A stretch of 64,000 nucleotides of DNA, from NCBI GenBank assembly GCA_016779205.1, contig JADHOC010000002.1, positions 124,001 through 188,000 on the forward strand, written 5' to 3'. This DNA comes from Planctomycetota bacterium (GTDB taxonomy: Bacteria > Planctomycetota > UBA1135 > GCA-002686595). Below, one piece after another: positions 61,989-64,000 of the stretch (positions are counted from its first letter, which is position 1; the number at the start of each line of letters is the position of its first letter). The position numbers and the translations under genes were made by a program. The notes under the pieces are model-generated. The model was not told the origin of the DNA. It was given only the letters and a program-made list of their open reading frames with translations, and made no database searches.

Positions 61989-63248
61989 TCAGAGGTCGAT
62001 GATCACGTCGGAGAAGTGCAGCCGTGTGATCTGCCGGACGTCATCCACCCCGTCGCGGCCGGGGACGGTGTCGGTCACCCGGGTCACCGTCGGGTCCAGG
62101 GGGACGATGGTGTACTCGGTGGAGGGCCCGCTGAAGAAGGCCTCGTCCATGCCGAGGTCTCCCTCGATCCGGTCGTCCCCGCCGCGGCCTTCGAACTGAT
62201 CGTCGAGGTCCCCGCCGAGGAACGTGTTGTCGAGCTCGTTGCCGTTGATGCGCCCGGTGGTCACGCCCCGGAAGCCGGCTCGCTCCAGGTACCGGGAGCG
62301 GTGGGTGTACGGGAGGGCCGGGTCGAACTGCATCTCGAAGGTGCCGGAGAACGTCGAGGCGAGGTACGCCGGGAAGCTCTGGCTGGGCGCGAAGAAGGAC
62401 TCGATGAGGGCCACCGTGCCGGGGTCACCGGCGGCCATGGCGTCCCGGTCGCAGAAGTCGTACTCACCCTCGTCCCCCGAGGTGCCATTCCCTGCGGGGT
62501 CGTGGCCCCAGACGCCGTAGTAGACCGCGAGGCTGAGCCCCAGGAATTCGGCGTCGGCGAGGCCCTGGGCCTGCCCGGCGGCCGGACGATAGGTCCCCTG
62601 GGTCTGGGCGTTGAGGCGGGCTGCGGTGAGGTCCGCTGAGAACTGGGGGACCGTCGCGCCGAGCCCGAAGCGGAGGAGGATCCCGGAGGTCTCCCGCAGG
62701 GTGTCGTCGATGGCGGGGTCAGGGAGCAGGAACTCGGGGCTCCCCTCCTGGATCACGTTGGAGCAGTTGACGCTCGCGTAGAGGCCTTCGAAGAAGCTCA
62801 CGAAGGAGGCGACGTTGGCGTCGGTCTCGTCGAACGTCTGCTGCTCCTCGACGACGACGATGGTGGTGTCGAGCGCCGCAACGGCCTCCAGGACCGCGGC
62901 CTTGTCGGCACCGAGGGGGCTCCCGGGGACGTCGGTCACCAGCTGCTCGAAGACCGCCTTCACCCGGAAGAGCCGCTCATCCGAGACGCCGGGCTGCCCG
63001 AGGAAGTGGACCCGCTCGCCGCTGGGCGCGTCGAGGTTTGCGTACTTGTCGAAGACGGCGCGGATTCGAATGTCGACGGTGGGGGGCAGCGGGACCACCC
63101 CGTCCAGCTCGTTGGAGGTGTCGATCCCATCCAGCGAGGCCGTCGGATTCACAGCGGGCGCGGAGGAGCCTCCACCGCTGCACGCAGCGGCGAGCAGGGC
63201 GACGGCGGAGAGGGAGGTCTTGATGGCGGTGCTGGCGGTCACTTGCAT
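61989..63248 (-). CDS. lipoprotein with C-terminal RTX-like nonapeptide repeats
   Basis: 419 residues. Lipobox LLAAAC (Cys23). A long helical central domain (about 45-330) of unknown type, with short phrases such as VHFLGQPGVSDERLFRVKAV and GVWGHDPAGNGTSGDEGEYD, is followed by NGNELDNTFLGGDLDDQFEGRG and GDDRIEGDLGMDEAF (about 335-375), which match calcium-binding RTX-type repeats, and a closing domain. A calcium-stabilised surface protein is likely; the enzymatic role, if any, is not evident. Confidence 0.72.
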   Translation of the reverse strand: MQVTASTAIKTSLSAVALLAAACSGGGSSAPAVNPTASLDGIDTSNELDGVVPLPPTVDIRIRAVFDKYANLDAPSGERVHFLGQPGVSDERLFRVKAVFEQLVTDVPGSPLGADKAAVLEAVAALDTTIVVVEEQQTFDETDANVASFVSFFEGLYASVNCSNVIQEGSPEFLLPDPAIDDTLRETSGILLRFGLGATVPQFSADLTAARLNAQTQGTYRPAAGQAQGLADAEFLGLSLAVYYGVWGHDPAGNGTSGDEGEYDFCDRDAMAAGDPGTVALIESFFAPSQSFPAYLASTFSGTFEMQFDPALPYTHRSRYLERAGFRGVTTGRINGNELDNTFLGGDLDDQFEGRGGDDRIEGDLGMDEAFFSGPSTEYTIVPLDPTVTRVTDTVPGRDGVDDVRQITRLHFSDVIIDL

Positions 63249-63258
63249 CGTTCTCGGT

Positions 63259-64000
63259 TCAGTCTTCAGGGCTGAGGGGCTCCGCTTGGAGCCGCACGTG
63301 GAGGTCGACCAGTCCCTGGCCCGCCTCCTCGATCGTGAAGGCGCGAGGGGGCGAGGTGCCCTCCGTGCTCTGGACGGTGAGCTGGTACGAGCCGGCGGGC
63401 AGCGGGCGGATCGCGGCCCGTCCCCGGTCGTCCGTGTAGCGGGTCACGGGGGCGTGGGCGCCGTCTCGCTGGATCAGGAGCCGGGCGCGTTCGGCGGGGA
63501 GGCCCCCGGGGGAGTCCACCTGCACCGACAGGACGGTGGACGTGACGAGCCGGTGGTCGGCCTGCGCCCACTCGCCGTCGCGGAGCGCCATCGGCCTCGA
63601 GAGGTGGGTCACCCCGGCGACCTCCACGGAGGTCCGGTAGACGCCAGGCTCGAGCGCGTCGAAGGTGAAGGCGCCTGCCCCGTCGGTGCGCCGCAGCGTC
63701 GGACGCCCGACGCCGTCTCCCGAGGGGTCCTCGGCCGCCCCGGCGTTGGCGATGAGCCGCACGCTCGCGTGGGGCATCGGCGCGCCGTCGGCGTCGCGGA
63801 CGACCCCGCGCAGGGTCGTGCTGCGGGTGAGGCGGATCTCCCGAACCTCGTCCTCGCGGACCGTGGTCGCCTGGGAGCGGAAGCCCGCCGCGCCGATCTC
63901 GAGGTGCTGATCGGGCGTCGCGAGGTCGAGGAGGATGGGCTGGCCGCCGAGGGACTCGAGTCGCTCGACGCGACCGGCGAGGGTCACGGTGAACGCACCG
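63259..64000 (-). CDS. carboxypeptidase-regulatory-like (SdrD/Cna B-type) protein, 5' end beyond window
   Basis: The frame is open to the right edge; the last ~247 residues are present. They contain at least two beta-sandwich units of the carboxypeptidase-regulatory-like type (TLRGVVRDADGAPMPHASVRL, then TDGAGAFTFDALEPGVYRTSV; RYTDDRGRAAIRPLPAGSYQL). Such units usually form repeats in secreted surface proteins. Stop ten bases before the RTX-like lipoprotein start, so co-transcription is possible. Confidence 0.78.
   Translation of the reverse strand, partial: GAFTVTLAGRVERLESLGGQPILLDLATPDQHLEIGAAGFRSQATTVREDEVREIRLTRSTTLRGVVRDADGAPMPHASVRLIANAGAAEDPSGDGVGRPTLRRTDGAGAFTFDALEPGVYRTSVEVAGVTHLSRPMALRDGEWAQADHRLVTSTVLSVQVDSPGGLPAERARLLIQRDGAHAPVTRYTDDRGRAAIRPLPAGSYQLTVQSTEGTSPPRAFTIEEAGQGLVDLHVRLQAEPLSPED

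Noticed and set aside
1-64000. CRISPR arrays, insertion sequences or prophage genes
   Set aside because: No direct repeat arrays, transposase or phage structural genes were recognised.

Overview
The window is about 70% GC, densely coded on both strands, and most likely comes from a planctomycete or a close relative in the PVC group. The reasons are gene content: a five-haem cytochrome next to a beta-propeller/ThuA fusion, a sialate O-acetylesterase, a DUF1080 lipoprotein, DUF3500, many secreted proteins and lipoproteins, and receiver-rich signalling genes. Shine-Dalgarno sequences are rare. Many genes instead have a TAnnnT hexamer 6-11 bases before the start codon, which suggests leaderless or very short-leader transcripts. 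The species cannot be named from sequence alone.

Layout. 1-10.4 kb (mostly minus) holds tetrapyrrole synthesis: hemC-hemD-hemL (hemL runs off the left edge) and hemE-hemN-hemY-ccsA/hemX-like-hemA, the second group read from a TATAAT promoter. A DUF3500 gene and a secreted protein lie between the two groups. 10.5-13.6 kb has a histidine kinase/OmpR regulator pair and ispG. 13.6-14.0 kb is the only non-coding stretch over 300 bases and contains strong perfect inverted repeats with no assigned function. 14.0-20.1 kb encodes the cytochrome, the propeller-ThuA protein and an FAD oxidoreductase. 20.1-25.6 kb has a sialate O-acetylesterase, a receiver-ATPase fusion, purF and a lone receiver. 25.7-28.7 kb pairs a GT4 glycosyltransferase with a B12-type radical SAM protein.

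28.7-38.4 kb is accessory and holds the best discoveries: a probable selenoprotein with in-frame UGA and a SECIS-like hairpin just after it; a TPR protein; a BadF-type kinase; a lipoprotein joining a tyrosine-phosphatase domain to a cytochrome c'-like end, behind a sigma-54-type promoter; a double LABN membrane protein; a frameshifted pentameric ligand-gated channel; an M50 protease; a DUF1080 lipoprotein; a Tat-like pair; and a TIM-barrel isomerase. 38.6-43.3 kb has a small Cys-rich protein, then a four-gene signalling operon (Hpt; receiver-kinase; receiver-HDOD; receiver with degenerate HD-GYP) ended by a strong terminator.

43.4-64 kb holds a secreted protein with a conserved-looking C-terminal module, pntA-pntB, an alpha/beta hydrolase, two short-chain dehydrogenases, an M43-type metalloprotease, carB, a propeller-like lipoprotein, a HAD phosphatase, a TPR lipoprotein, a small acidic protein, an SDR-mltA-MOSC operon, a lipoprotein with RTX-like repeats, and a carboxypeptidase-regulatory-like protein cut by the right edge. 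No tRNA, rRNA, CRISPR array, insertion sequence or prophage was recognised.
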